Notes: generated by a model not told the origin, from the sequence alone. A stretch of 64,000 bases of DNA from Dyadobacter fermentans DSM 18053 (GCF_000023125.1 NC_013037.1:806001-870000); one strand, 5' to 3'. Shown: positions 1 to 9,519, counted from the first letter of the stretch. Numbers and translations: made by a program.

Positions 1-815
1 ACCGGCACCGAGCGGTTGACGGCAATGTTGGCCACGCCCGGAAACAGAATGCAAAGGAAAATCCATACGCAAACCAGCGTAGTGGCATTGAAAGCCGAGT
101 TTTTACCCAGCGCAACCACCAGCACCGACAACGAGAACCAGAAGATCGCATACAGCAGCACAATCGCCAGCAACTGAAAAGTGGGAGCCGTGAGCGGCAA
201 TCCCAACGAAATCACCGCCAGGGCAAACAGCAGCAGCGTCGCGGCGAGGATCATGCCGAAGCGGACCAGCAGCTTCCCGCCGATAGCCGCGCCGATACTC
301 CCGGTGGTGGTGCGCACAATCTTCCAAACGCCGTTTTCCTGCTCTTCCGACAGTGCATTATAAGTGAATGCGATGATCAGCAGCGGAAAAAGAAAGATGA
401 ATACAAACGCCGCATCCAGGTTACCCACAAGCAATGTAAGCGGGTTGGTCAGTTCCGAATCGTACAGCTGGCCTTCGATCGCCAGCATTTTCACTTTCAG
501 GCTGAATGGGTTCACATCCCGCTGGCCGATGGAAAACCCGGCCCAGGGCGAAGCGGGGTTCGTTGTGTAAAAAAACGGGTAATAGGCCGTGGAGCCGGCC
601 GGTTTGCCCGCGCCATGTTCGGCAATTTCCTGTAAATGCGCTTGCTGGACGGTCGGCACGGAGGCGATCGTTTGCTGCTGATGACCAATGACCTGGCTTC
701 CGTGGTAAAATCCATAACACCCGAAAAGCAGCAGCGCAATGGCGCCGATCAGCACCGTACGGCCCAGCAGGAAGTTTTTTGCTTCGAGGAACAATACTTT
801 TTGAGGGATTTTCAT
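1..815 (-). CDS. ABC-2 type transporter permease, DUF3526-like (3' part outside window)
   Basis: The frame is open from an ATG at 815 to the left edge of the window, giving 271 residues without a stop, so the gene is partial. Residues 18-35 form a first membrane segment. A large periplasmic loop follows, and then several hydrophobic segments from about residue 135. The sequence EEQENGVWKIV after the second helix is typical of ABC-2 permeases of gliding/export systems. The start codon overlaps the stop of the upstream permease gene (ATGA), so the two are translationally coupled and probably form a heterodimeric membrane domain. No ATPase gene is visible, and it may lie further left. The substrate is unknown. 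Confidence 0.8.
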   Translation of the reverse strand, partial: MKIPQKVLFLEAKNFLLGRTVLIGAIALLLFGCYGFYHGSQVIGHQQQTIASVPTVQQAHLQEIAEHGAGKPAGSTAYYPFFYTTNPASPWAGFSIGQRDVNPFSLKVKMLAIEGQLYDSELTNPLTLLVGNLDAAFVFIFLFPLLIIAFTYNALSEEQENGVWKIVRTTTGSIGAAIGGKLLVRFGMILAATLLLFALAVISLGLPLTAPTFQLLAIVLLYAIFWFSLSVLVVALGKNSAFNATTLVCVWIFLCILFPGVANIAVNRSVP

Positions 816-2251
816 AGCTGGAATCGACGTTTGGAGGAAACATAGGCCAATGCGCCAAACCCGCCCGCGACCCACGCGAGCAATGCGGCCAGACTGTACG
901 CGCCCGCGGCCAGGTTATAGGCCACCGACACGGGCCGGAACACGAAATCGGGCTGCTCCTGCCAGTTTTGGGCGCTTACTTTCTGCTTGTTATCGTCCTT
1001 GAATTTGATTTGGGTCAAATGGATTTCGTTCAGCGATTTCGTTTTCTCGAACCGGTATTGCTCGGTCTGTTTTTGAAATGCAGTAAATGTATCGAAGTCG
1101 GTGCCGGACAGGTTCATCGACAGGTTTCGTATGGATAAATAAGGGTCGGCGAAGCTCAGCAGCGACGATACCGCATTCTGGGACTGGTAAGTGCTGATGA
1201 GCCGGTCGAAATGTTGGTTGAAAATCGCTGAGGTGATGTTTTCACCCTCCTGCATCACCAACGCGCCGTAGTTTACGGGCAGCTGCGATATCGAATCCAC
1301 GCCATATCGTTTCAGGGTTGCGGCTTTCAGGCTGGCGAAATGCGGATCGTCGGGATTATGGCTATCGCCTTCCTTGCTCACATCCGCAAGTATAGCCTGC
1401 TCGAATGCAATCTTATCGGGCGCCTCGTACAGGCTGCTGCCGAGCGTTTGGGCACTTTTTGGCAGTACAATGAAAAACAGCATCCACACAAGCACCAGCG
1501 TCATCAACGCATTCTTCCCGGATTTACTCACTGCCGACACACCCACAACCATCACCGTAATAACCAGAAAATAAAGCGCATACAGCCCAACTATCAGCGC
1601 TATACGCAATGCCGCATCCGCGCTGAAACCGCCCGAAGTAATCACCGTGCCCGCGACCAGGCTAAGCACGAGAAACGGAACGAATAGCACCCAGGTAACG
1701 GCCGTAAGGCCCGCCGTTTTGCCCAGCAGCACATCCAGGTACGACGCCCGCTGGCAAAGCAGGATTTTCAAAACCCCATTCTGTTTAAGCCCGGCGACGG
1801 TTTGAAAGCCGATAAAAATGATAAAAAGCGGCACAAGCAGCTGCATCACCATCGCCATGCTCAGCTCGCCGAAGCGCAGCATTCCGTTGGAAAAGCCGGC
1901 CTCGCTCATGTTCACGGTATTTTGGCGGTGCGCTTCAAGGAAAACGGAATTGCCCACATAGCTGTCGAGCCCGAAATCGAAAAAGCTGAGCGGCGATTTT
2001 TCGCGGAATACCATGTAACCATAATGTGCAACCCGGTGCGGGTGGCGGTTGGGCTGGTTCATCCATTGGTCGTGTACCTCCTGGTGGGCTGCCTGCTGCT
2101 GCCGGTTGAAATTGTGCACGTACTGCCAGCCGGTAAAAACGGCCAGCAACGACACGACCAGCAGCACGGCGAAAAGCGCCAGCGGTATTTTACTCCTGAA
2201 AACGGAGTGCCATTCCTGGCGGGCAATCGTTTTGATGAAACTGAAATGCAT
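812..2251 (-). CDS. ABC transporter permease, DUF3526 family
   Basis: A 479-residue membrane protein. It has one membrane segment near residues 20-40, a long periplasmic domain, a cluster of hydrophobic segments in the middle, and a further segment close to the C-terminus. This layout fits DUF3526/ABC-2 permeases that work with a separate ATPase. The chosen start begins MHFSFIKTIARQEW, which matches the family N-terminus; an upstream in-frame ATG at 2329 would add 26 unlikely residues. The 3' end overlaps the next permease by 4 nt. The divergent ECF sigma gene lies about 200 bp away. The transported substrate cannot be told from sequence. Confidence 0.8.
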   Translation of the reverse strand: MHFSFIKTIARQEWHSVFRSKIPLALFAVLLVVSLLAVFTGWQYVHNFNRQQQAAHQEVHDQWMNQPNRHPHRVAHYGYMVFREKSPLSFFDFGLDSYVGNSVFLEAHRQNTVNMSEAGFSNGMLRFGELSMAMVMQLLVPLFIIFIGFQTVAGLKQNGVLKILLCQRASYLDVLLGKTAGLTAVTWVLFVPFLVLSLVAGTVITSGGFSADAALRIALIVGLYALYFLVITVMVVGVSAVSKSGKNALMTLVLVWMLFFIVLPKSAQTLGSSLYEAPDKIAFEQAILADVSKEGDSHNPDDPHFASLKAATLKRYGVDSISQLPVNYGALVMQEGENITSAIFNQHFDRLISTYQSQNAVSSLLSFADPYLSIRNLSMNLSGTDFDTFTAFQKQTEQYRFEKTKSLNEIHLTQIKFKDDNKQKVSAQNWQEQPDFVFRPVSVAYNLAAGAYSLAALLAWVAGGFGALAYVSSKRRFQL

Positions 2252-2341
2252 GGGTTCAATAATTGTCGCCTTCCGAACGGTTGGATGAGGAAGGTTAGTT
2301 TGTGCAATGATGTTGCAAATAAAAGACAATCTGCCAGAACT

Positions 2342-2356
2342 TGCAACGCTGTTGCA
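2342..2356. promoter_or_regulatory. Candidate operator dyad TGCAAC-GCT-GTTGCA
   Basis: A perfect 6-bp inverted repeat with a 3-bp spacer lies in the divergent region between the DUF3526 permease gene and the ECF sigma gene. A third copy of the half-site (GTTGCA) is at 2312-2317. The position suits a regulator of one or both genes. No binding protein is identified, and the call rests on symmetry alone. Confidence 0.3.
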
Positions 2357-2451
2357 TTAAAAGTGCCGGGTAGGGATAAATTGTGGTTATTATTTATAAT
2401 TATTCTATTTAAAATCTTTTACTTTGCGGCGCTGCTATTTTCCCTCCGCTC

Positions 2452-3027
2452 ATGACCAACCCTCCAACCATCCGAACCGATTTGCCGGAGCCGCCTTCGG
2501 AAATCATCAATGAAGTAGACGTCGAATGGCTTTACAAGCAGCACGGGCCGTTTTTGTTACGCATTTGCTTTTCGTTTTGTAAGGATGAAAGCCTGGCTGC
2601 GGATATGGTCCAGGAGATTTTTTGCGCGATCTGGGATCGCAGGATGACGCTCTCCGTAACCGGGCCCTGGGAAAACTACCTCTATCGCTGCGCCAAATTC
2701 CAGTTTTATAACCACCAGCGGAGCCTCACGCGGTTCAGGTCGGTGCAGGACGACGTGGCCGCCCGCGCCGAGCCTTGGGACGACAGCACCCGCCAGTACA
2801 TTGAATACGCCGATCTGAAACAGAATGTCAACGAGCTGGTGGAACAGCTGCCCGACCAATGCCGCAAAGTTTACCGAATGAGCCGCCAGCAGGGGCTTAA
2901 TGCCGCGGAGATTTCAAAAGAGCTGCTGCTTTCCGAAAAAACCGTCAAAAACCACCTCACCCGCGCGCTGGGCTTTCTCCGGCGTAACCTCGAAGGACTT
3001 TTTGCGCTGGCACTCCTCGCCGGATAA
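2452..3027 (+). CDS. ECF-type RNA polymerase sigma factor
   Basis: A 191-residue sigma-70 family protein of the Bacteroidota extracytoplasmic function type. Region 2 is around residues 30-95 (VDVEWLYKQHGPFLLRI, then DMVQEIFCAIWDRR). Region 4 is around 125-180, with a helix-turn-helix ending SEKTVKNHLTRALGFLR. It would direct RNA polymerase to an iron-uptake type regulon. The next gene (66 bp downstream) encodes a membrane anti-sigma factor, followed by two DUF4374 lipoproteins and a PepSY-TonB receptor fusion, so the likely target is this same operon. Confidence in the family is high; the regulon is inferred from context. Confidence 0.93.
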   Translation: MTNPPTIRTDLPEPPSEIINEVDVEWLYKQHGPFLLRICFSFCKDESLAADMVQEIFCAIWDRRMTLSVTGPWENYLYRCAKFQFYNHQRSLTRFRSVQDDVAARAEPWDDSTRQYIEYADLKQNVNELVEQLPDQCRKVYRMSRQQGLNAAEISKELLLSEKTVKNHLTRALGFLRRNLEGLFALALLAG

Positions 3028-3092
3028 TTTTTTTTCACCGGCATTGGGACCAAATGCAGTCCCGGGTTACTCATAGGTAAACCAACCCGAAA

Positions 3093-3713
3093 ATGGACGA
3101 GGATTTACTGGATAAATATTTCGCCGGACAATGCACGCCCGAAGAAGCCAGCCAGGTAGAGCGCTGGCTCGATCGGCCCGCGCCGAACGAAAAACGGTTG
3201 CTGCGGCAGTCGTGGCGGGGCATTCATGCGCATATCCGCGCCGGAGCGATACGGCCGTTCGGACCGTGGACGAGCTACCTGGCCGCCGCGTCGGTGCTGC
3301 TATTAATGGTCGCCGGGGTGGTTTGGACAAGCATTCCACGGCATTTGGAACTCCGGAACACTTCCCGCACTTACGACGCATTCGACGCGCGCGGATTGCA
3401 GCTCCGGCTCCCGCCGCAGGCCACGGCGCGGGTGGACCTCGGCATGGTTTCCCACAGCGCCGATCTGGTGTTTTGCGGCGACGTCCGCATCCACAATGCA
3501 TCCGGCAACGATGTGCGGATGAAGCTGAACCTGCAATGCGCCGAGGGCGATCCGGCCAACCATTCCACCGTGCTGACAGTCCGGAAAGACCGCCGATATG
3601 TGGCCTTCCGGTACCATTTCAAGTCGGACGAGGTCGTAGTGGTGGAGGAAGACCGGCTGTTCGACCTGCCGCTGCCCTTGCAGCAAAAGGCGCTTAAAGC
3701 ATTGAAAATCTGA
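3093..3713 (+). CDS. Short FecR-like anti-sigma factor
   Basis: A 206-residue protein with an acidic N-terminal cytoplasmic domain (MDEDLLDKYFAGQCTPEEA, typical of FecR-family anti-sigma factors), one membrane helix at about residues 60-79 and a periplasmic domain of about 125 residues. It is shorter than usual Bacteroidota FecR proteins (about 320-400 residues) and has no recognisable DUF4974 C-terminal domain, the part thought to meet the STN domain of a TonB receptor. The receptor in this operon also lacks an STN domain, so the signal input is probably different. It follows the ECF sigma gene, and its stop overlaps the next start (TGATG). Confidence 0.75.
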   Translation: MDEDLLDKYFAGQCTPEEASQVERWLDRPAPNEKRLLRQSWRGIHAHIRAGAIRPFGPWTSYLAAASVLLLMVAGVVWTSIPRHLELRNTSRTYDAFDARGLQLRLPPQATARVDLGMVSHSADLVFCGDVRIHNASGNDVRMKLNLQCAEGDPANHSTVLTVRKDRRYVAFRYHFKSDEVVVVEEDRLFDLPLPLQQKALKALKI

Positions 3714-4900
3714 TGAATATCATTTGTAAACGAGTTTTAATATTAAAAACCCTTGCGGTAACCATGCTGCTGTCATGCGAGCCGAAAAAAGCCAGCACAG
3801 CCGATGAGGCACGCTACATCATTGCCATAAGCCAGCCTTCAAAGAGCTATTACCCATTTCATGTCGTGGGCGATCTGGAAGCGGGGCAGGCCGAGATCAG
3901 CAATGCAAAGCAGATCGCGGATATGCCCAACAGCGTGTTCGTTACCGGCAAGGCAGGTTTTGTTTTACTTAATTCCAAAGAAAAGCTGATCAAATATTCG
4001 GTGGGCGGGGACAATGCGCTCATTCCGGAAGGAAATGTGCCCAACACCGGACTTCTGGGTGGGCCGATCTCCGCCTTTCTGGACGAAAGCCGCCTTTTGG
4101 TAAGTACCGCGCCCCGGCAGGTAAGTGACAGCCTTTTTGCTTACCAAATCGTCGATACCCAAAACATGACCGTCGAGCGGAGCGGGCAAATCCGGTTGCA
4201 GGTAAGCCCCGGCAGCATGGCCTCGCCGAGCATGTACATCGTGCGCGAAGGAAAAGTGCTGGTGCCGTACATCCACGCCGACGACCAAAACCACGCTTTT
4301 CCGAAAGCCAGCGTGGCGGTTTTCAATGCGGAAGACATGCGCCTGGAAAAGACGATCTCGACCGAAAAAACGGCCTGCCTCGGTTACAGCGTCGTATCCT
4401 CGCACGCCATTACGGAAAACGGAGATTTGTACCTTATATCGTCCAACAGCAATTACTGGGGAGCCAACGAGTCGCTGCCGTCGGGTATTGTGCGGATAAA
4501 AAGCGGTCAGACCGACTTCGACGAGACCTATTTTCTCAACCTCACAGCCCGGCTGAACGGCAACCACTCGGGCGGGATGATTTTCGCGGGAGGCAACAAG
4601 GTGATCGTGCAAGTATTTGAAAGCAAGCTCGTTAAATCTTACGGCGACTATCAGCAGGGCTTTGTGATCAGCTATTACGAGGCGGATTTGCAAACACAGG
4701 CGCTCAGGAAGCTCGATCTTCCGCTGAGCAAATACCCGCGGCGGGCATTGGAACGGCTGAAAAACGGGAAGGTGGCCATCGCCGTGAATGCCGAAAACGG
4801 GGAAAACGCATTCTACATCTACGACGGGCAAACGGGCGGGGTCAAAAAAGGCCTTGTGTACCGCGATGCCGAATACCTCAGCGGTGTGGCCGCATTCTGA
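3713..4900 (+). CDS. DUF4374 lipoprotein (XusB-like), first copy
   Basis: A 395-residue protein with a lipoprotein signal peptide (MLLSC, Cys22), then a beta-rich body resembling DUF4374 proteins, which are predicted beta-propellers. In Bacteroides, the DUF4374 lipoprotein XusB works with a TonB receptor (XusA) and a PepSY membrane protein (XusC) to capture iron-loaded siderophores made by other bacteria. The same partners follow immediately here. The residues after Cys22 (EPKK) are not a strong surface-export signal, unlike the second copy at 8275, so this copy may face the periplasm. The start overlaps the anti-sigma stop. The siderophore is unknown. Confidence 0.75.
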   Translation: MNIICKRVLILKTLAVTMLLSCEPKKASTADEARYIIAISQPSKSYYPFHVVGDLEAGQAEISNAKQIADMPNSVFVTGKAGFVLLNSKEKLIKYSVGGDNALIPEGNVPNTGLLGGPISAFLDESRLLVSTAPRQVSDSLFAYQIVDTQNMTVERSGQIRLQVSPGSMASPSMYIVREGKVLVPYIHADDQNHAFPKASVAVFNAEDMRLEKTISTEKTACLGYSVVSSHAITENGDLYLISSNSNYWGANESLPSGIVRIKSGQTDFDETYFLNLTARLNGNHSGGMIFAGGNKVIVQVFESKLVKSYGDYQQGFVISYYEADLQTQALRKLDLPLSKYPRRALERLKNGKVAIAVNAENGENAFYIYDGQTGGVKKGLVYRDAEYLSGVAAF

Positions 4901-4911
4901 ACCAGCAGCTC

Positions 4912-7900
4912 ATGACAAGTTCCGATATCGATTTATTGAAAGAAAAAACGTCCCGCCGCCGGGGCAAATCGCTGCTGCGGCGGGTGAATGAATGGCTGCA
5001 TCTGTGGCTGGGGCTGGCGTCGGGGATCATCGTTTTCGTGGTATGCCTCACGGGCGCCATCTGGGTTTTTAATGAAGAAATCACCTGGCTGCTCGAACCG
5101 GCCATCCGCGCGGAAACCCGCGATGAACCAGTGCTGAAACCATCACAGATTCTGGCCATCGCCGACAGCGCATTCCCCGGAAAGCAGGCTTCCTATGCGT
5201 ACCATCAGCAGGGTACAGCCATTCGCGTGGGAGTGGGGGAGCACATGCTGTTCCTCGATCCCTATACCGGCCGCGTGCAGGGTATGGACAGCCACGAAAA
5301 GGGCGAAACCGGCTTTTTTGAATGGCTTTTGCTCGGGCACCGCTATTTGTGGCTGCCACAGGAAATCGGGCGTCCGGTGGTGAATTACGGGACGCTGGTG
5401 TTTGTGGTGCTGCTGGTGACGGGGCTTATCTGGTGGTATCCCGCCAAATGGACTAAAGGTGCCAGAAAGAGAAGTTTCAATATCAAATGGAAAGCAGGCT
5501 GGAAGCGCCTCAATGTGGACCTGCATAATGTGCTGGGCTTTTACACCTTCCTCGTGCTGCTGGTGCTGGCCGTTACAGGAGTGGTTTTTGGCCTCGCGTG
5601 GTTCGGAAAAGGCTTGTACCGGCTCACCTCGGGCGGCCAGGAAGAGCCCGAATGGAAGCGCGTGACGTCGGATACCACACAGCACGGGAAATTTTACACC
5701 TATAATGAGGCCCTCGACCAGGTGTGGGCAGGAATGATCGCAAAGTATCCTTCCAAAGGCGGTTTTTATTACTCGTTCCCCGATTCCACGCAGGCGCATT
5801 CGACCATCAGCATGCGTACGTACCCCGCCGCGGGGCGTTTTTACGACGTTACCCGCCACACCTACGACCGGCACACGCTCCGCCGGCTGAAATTTTACGA
5901 GGTTTTTGATAAAAGTTTCGAAGCATCGTCGGCCGCCGCTAAAATACGGCGGATGAATTACGATATGCACATCGGCACCATTCTCGGATTGCCGGGCAAA
6001 ATACTGGCATTCATCGCCTCGCTCATCGGTGCGTCGCTGCCCGTGACCGGCTTCCTCGTGTGGTGGAACCGGCGGGGATTCGGGAAAAAAATAGGGAGGT
6101 ATGGAGCCGCTGCGATCGTTTTCTCGTTGTGCTGCGGCGGCCAGGCATCTGCCCAGCAGAAACGCGGCGATGCGGCCGCGGACACCAGCGCACGTGACCT
6201 GCGCGAGCTCACCGTTACCGGCAAAACAGAGGCCACCCAGGTGAAGGAGCTCGTGTTCGCGGTGGATGTGCTGGACCTGAAAGCAATGGCGGGGCGTAAC
6301 CTGGAAATCAACCGGTTGCTGGATGCCATGCCGGGTGTGAGGGTGCGCGAAACGGGCGGAATGGGATCGGAATTCAGCTATGCCATTCATGGCTTGTCGG
6401 GCAAATCGGTCCGGTTTTTCGTGGACGGTGTGCCTATGGAGGCTTACGGGACCGGTTACAGCATTCAGAACTTCCCCGTCAATTCCCTCGAACGGATCGA
6501 GGTGTACAAAGGCGTCACGCCGATAGAGCTTAGCGGGGATGCCTTGGGTGGGTCGGTTAATCTCGTAACCCGCAAGGATTTGGGCAATTACCTGGATGTC
6601 TCATACAGCATCGGTTCGTTTCAAACCCACAAAGCGGAACTGTCGGGCAAATGGCGCCAGCAGAATGGCCTCACGCTGCAACTGGGCAGCTCCTACCGTT
6701 TTTCCGAAAATAATTACAAAGTATGGGGCCCGACGGTGGAAGTGGCCGACGAGTTCGGTAAGCCGGTTGCGGGGAGAAAATACCGGCGCTTCAACGACGA
6801 TTTCAGGGCATTCAACATCAAGGCGGAGGTGGGCATTACCGGCAAGCCGTGGGCCGATGCCCTCATGCTGGGGCTGATCGGCTCGGATATGGACAAGGGC
6901 GTGCAAACAGGCCGCACGATGGCGTTCGTGTACGGCGGGGTGCGGTACGACGAGAAGCTGCTCGCGCCATCCATCCGCTATTCGAAAAAGAATGCGAACG
7001 GCCTCTCGGTGGACATTTATGGCGTGCTCAACCGCATGCAGGCGCAAACTACCGACACCAGCTCGCGGAAATACAACTGGGCACAGGCCGTGATAGGCCA
7101 GGTGGCCGGCGAACTGAATGGCATCCGGGCACAAAAATCGGCCTACCGGTTCAGGGACCGCAATGCGATGGTGATCGCCAATGCCTCTTACGCGCTTGGT
7201 GCGCACCATAAAATCGCGGCCAGCTACTCATTGAACAGCACACGCCGTACCGGCAACGACCCGCTCGCCACCGCCGAATGGACGATCCCGTTCCGGGAGC
7301 CGCAGGAATTGAGCAAATATGCGGCGGCGCTGTCGTACCAGACCGTGTTTTGGGACGACAAACTAACCAATGTGCTTTTTGTCAAAAACTTCGGCTACTC
7401 GGCCCGTACCAATGTGTACAACTACAACGGCGGCCAGCAAAAGGAGCTCATTCCTTACCTGTCGGAAAGCAGTCAATGGGGTGCGGGTGTAGGCTCAAAA
7501 TACCAGGTGAATGCGGGGACGCTGGTGAAGCTCTCGTTTGAAAGCACCTCACGGATGCCTGACGGCGTGGAGCTTTTGGGTAACGGAAACACGATCCTGA
7601 ATGCGCCCGGGCTGAAACCGGAGCGAAGCAGCAACGTCAACACGGGCATCTCGCAATCGTTCCGGAACGGGGATACCAGGTGGGGCTACGAACTCGGGCT
7701 TTTCTACCGGAACACCCGCGACCTGATCTGGCTCGGCGAGGGCGATCTTTACGGGACGGCCCGTTACGAGAATATCGACAAGCTGCGTAGCGCGGGCGCC
7801 GATCTCGCTGTTCGTTACGCGCGCCGGAAGTGGCTGGAAATCAATGCGGCCGTTACTTATCAGGATGTGCGGAACCGGCAGCGGTATACGGCTTCGGGAG

Positions 7901-8265
7901 CTAAAAACATTGTTTACAACGACCGGATGAAGAACCTGCCGTCGCTCATGGCCAACGGCGAGGTGCGGTTCCGGTATGCTTCCGCATTCGGCGGCAGCGG
8001 CGACCTGAGTTTCTACGTGGGCACCGACTACGTGCAAGGTTTTTTCCTCAGTTGGCCCAGCCTCGGCGACCGCTCCACCAAAAAACGCATTCCCACCCAA
8101 TTCCTCCAAAATACGGGCATTACGTACAGTCTGATGCAAAACAGCCTGAACGTGAGCCTCGAATGCCGCAACCTGTTTGATCGCCAGGTGTACGACAACT
8201 ACCTGCTTCAAAAGCCGGGGAGATTTATCAGCTTGAATATCAGATACTTTTTATTTAATCCATAA
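4912..8265 (+). CDS. PepSY membrane protein fused to TonB-dependent receptor (XusC-XusA-like)
   Basis: One continuous 1117-residue frame. Residues 1-390 are a PepSY-associated inner-membrane protein with four membrane segments (about 31-53, 159-177, 209-230, 364-385) and a periplasmic loop between the third and fourth. Residues 391-414 look like a complete signal peptide: basic GKKIGR, hydrophobic stretch, then ASA before Gln415. From 415 on it is a TonB-dependent receptor with a possible TonB box (RELTVTG, 431-437), a plug domain to about 550 and a beta-barrel ending NIRYFLFNP. In relatives these are normally separate proteins: one reduces or releases iron at the inner membrane, the other imports the siderophore across the outer membrane. 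Topology predicts that residue 390 is cytoplasmic, so signal peptidase I could cut after Ala414 and free the receptor. It has no STN or carboxypeptidase-like N-terminal domain. Confidence 0.85.
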   Translation: MTSSDIDLLKEKTSRRRGKSLLRRVNEWLHLWLGLASGIIVFVVCLTGAIWVFNEEITWLLEPAIRAETRDEPVLKPSQILAIADSAFPGKQASYAYHQQGTAIRVGVGEHMLFLDPYTGRVQGMDSHEKGETGFFEWLLLGHRYLWLPQEIGRPVVNYGTLVFVVLLVTGLIWWYPAKWTKGARKRSFNIKWKAGWKRLNVDLHNVLGFYTFLVLLVLAVTGVVFGLAWFGKGLYRLTSGGQEEPEWKRVTSDTTQHGKFYTYNEALDQVWAGMIAKYPSKGGFYYSFPDSTQAHSTISMRTYPAAGRFYDVTRHTYDRHTLRRLKFYEVFDKSFEASSAAAKIRRMNYDMHIGTILGLPGKILAFIASLIGASLPVTGFLVWWNRRGFGKKIGRYGAAAIVFSLCCGGQASAQQKRGDAAADTSARDLRELTVTGKTEATQVKELVFAVDVLDLKAMAGRNLEINRLLDAMPGVRVRETGGMGSEFSYAIHGLSGKSVRFFVDGVPMEAYGTGYSIQNFPVNSLERIEVYKGVTPIELSGDALGGSVNLVTRKDLGNYLDVSYSIGSFQTHKAELSGKWRQQNGLTLQLGSSYRFSENNYKVWGPTVEVADEFGKPVAGRKYRRFNDDFRAFNIKAEVGITGKPWADALMLGLIGSDMDKGVQTGRTMAFVYGGVRYDEKLLAPSIRYSKKNANGLSVDIYGVLNRMQAQTTDTSSRKYNWAQAVIGQVAGELNGIRAQKSAYRFRDRNAMVIANASYALGAHHKIAASYSLNSTRRTGNDPLATAEWTIPFREPQELSKYAAALSYQTVFWDDKLTNVLFVKNFGYSARTNVYNYNGGQQKELIPYLSESSQWGAGVGSKYQVNAGTLVKLSFESTSRMPDGVELLGNGNTILNAPGLKPERSSNVNTGISQSFRNGDTRWGYELGLFYRNTRDLIWLGEGDLYGTARYENIDKLRSAGADLAVRYARRKWLEINAAVTYQDVRNRQRYTASGAKNIVYNDRMKNLPSLMANGEVRFRYASAFGGSGDLSFYVGTDYVQGFFLSWPSLGDRSTKKRIPTQFLQNTGITYSLMQNSLNVSLECRNLFDRQVYDNYLLQKPGRFISLNIRYFLFNP

Positions 8266-8274
8266 TTCAATACA

Positions 8275-9519
8275 ATGAAAACAACGCTAAGCAAATTGCG
8301 GCTCCTCATGGGCGTCGCCGGCCTGGGCCTTGCCTCTATGGGCCTGTTATCCTGCAACGATGACGACGAACCCGTAAAAGTGGCACCGGCCGCACAGCAT
8401 TTCACCATTTCGGCCTGGGCGCAGGGCGACGACCAGTACATTGCCTCCGTTCCTTCGCTGCATGAGGGCAGCCTGTCGTTTATCGGAAAGGGCATTGAAG
8501 CGCAGGGATCGCGGTATTTGTGGCACAAGCAATATGTGTATCAGATGAATTTGCCCGAAAAGAAATTCATCCAGTATGAAATGAAAGCCGATGGCTCGAT
8601 CGCCGAAAAATCTTACATCCTCACGGACGGCGTGGTGCCTAATTACTTCCAGTCGCTCAATGTGATCGACGACAATACCCTGCTCGTGCTGGGTGCGTTG
8701 GACGATAATAAAGGCCAGGCCGGCTGGGCGCGGATCAGCGTGAACGACTTCAAGGTGCTCGACAAAGGCACATTCGCCGTTCCCTACGATGCCGCAAAAC
8801 CCGACGTGGCCTTTTACCTCGGCCGCGGGTTTGCCGATAATGGCAAATTCATCCTCGGCGGATATTTCTACGACGCGGCCACGCGGGCCTATGTGGTGGA
8901 TGGCGTGAAAGCGCTCGTGTACGACTTCCCGACGATGGGGAACATGAAAGTGATCAGCACCAATGTCACCAACGGCAGCGTGGGCTACGACTACCTGCAT
9001 TCGGTGGATAAGGACGAGGAAGGCAACCACTATTTTGTGGTGAGCGCCGGGAAATACTGGATGGGCAACGGCGGCAAGTCCGGTGTGGTAAGGATCAAAA
9101 AAGGCACAGCCGAATTTGACAAAGACTACTTTCTGGACGTGACCACTCCGGCCGGTGAGGAGGCATGTCTGATGGGCCTCAACTACGTGGGCAACGGCAT
9201 CGCCTTCGGAACGGTGCAGTACGAAAGCAAAATGACTTCCGTGAGGGACCGCTACAAGGACATTGCGCAGGTGGTAAAGCTCAATCTGAACACCAAAGCA
9301 GTGACCGTGATGAACAGCCCGCTTAGTCCGGTAGGTATGGTGCGCTCACCCCTGGTTTACAATGGCAAGTACTACACAGGCATCAGTCCGGTGGATAAGG
9401 AGGCATTCATCTATGAATTCGATCCGGCGGGTAATGCCGATAGTTTCAAAAAAGGCATTTCGCTCGACGGCGGCGGTTACATTCAGGTGCAGCTCATTGC
9501 CCCGCACCCGACCAGGTAA
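8275..9519 (+). CDS. DUF4374 lipoprotein (XusB-like), second copy
   Basis: A 414-residue lipoprotein with lipobox LLSC (Cys27) followed directly by NDDDE. Acidic residues right after the lipidated cysteine match the lipoprotein export signal used by Bacteroidota to move lipoproteins to the cell surface, so this copy is probably surface exposed. The body resembles DUF4374 and is distantly related to the first copy at 3713 in the same operon. The expected role is binding of a ferric siderophore and handing it to the TonB receptor. It is the last gene of the operon and is followed by a strong terminator at 9571. The ligand is not predictable. Confidence 0.78.
   Translation: MKTTLSKLRLLMGVAGLGLASMGLLSCNDDDEPVKVAPAAQHFTISAWAQGDDQYIASVPSLHEGSLSFIGKGIEAQGSRYLWHKQYVYQMNLPEKKFIQYEMKADGSIAEKSYILTDGVVPNYFQSLNVIDDNTLLVLGALDDNKGQAGWARISVNDFKVLDKGTFAVPYDAAKPDVAFYLGRGFADNGKFILGGYFYDAATRAYVVDGVKALVYDFPTMGNMKVISTNVTNGSVGYDYLHSVDKDEEGNHYFVVSAGKYWMGNGGKSGVVRIKKGTAEFDKDYFLDVTTPAGEEACLMGLNYVGNGIAFGTVQYESKMTSVRDRYKDIAQVVKLNLNTKAVTVMNSPLSPVGMVRSPLVYNGKYYTGISPVDKEAFIYEFDPAGNADSFKKGISLDGGGYIQVQLIAPHPTR

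Noticed and set aside
1802..2455. 217-codon His-rich frame opposite the DUF3526 permease
   Set aside because: Antisense shadow; the His runs come from reading membrane codons on the opposite strand.
6091..6240. AGGGAGG followed by ATG (6101) at the PepSY-receptor junction, like a ribosome site for a separate receptor gene
   Set aside because: The ATG is out of frame with the receptor and its frame stops after about 47 codons, while the fused frame is open and encodes a sensible signal peptide.
5143..6390. 415-codon frame opposite the PepSY-receptor gene
   Set aside because: Antisense shadow with no domain, signal peptide or promoter.
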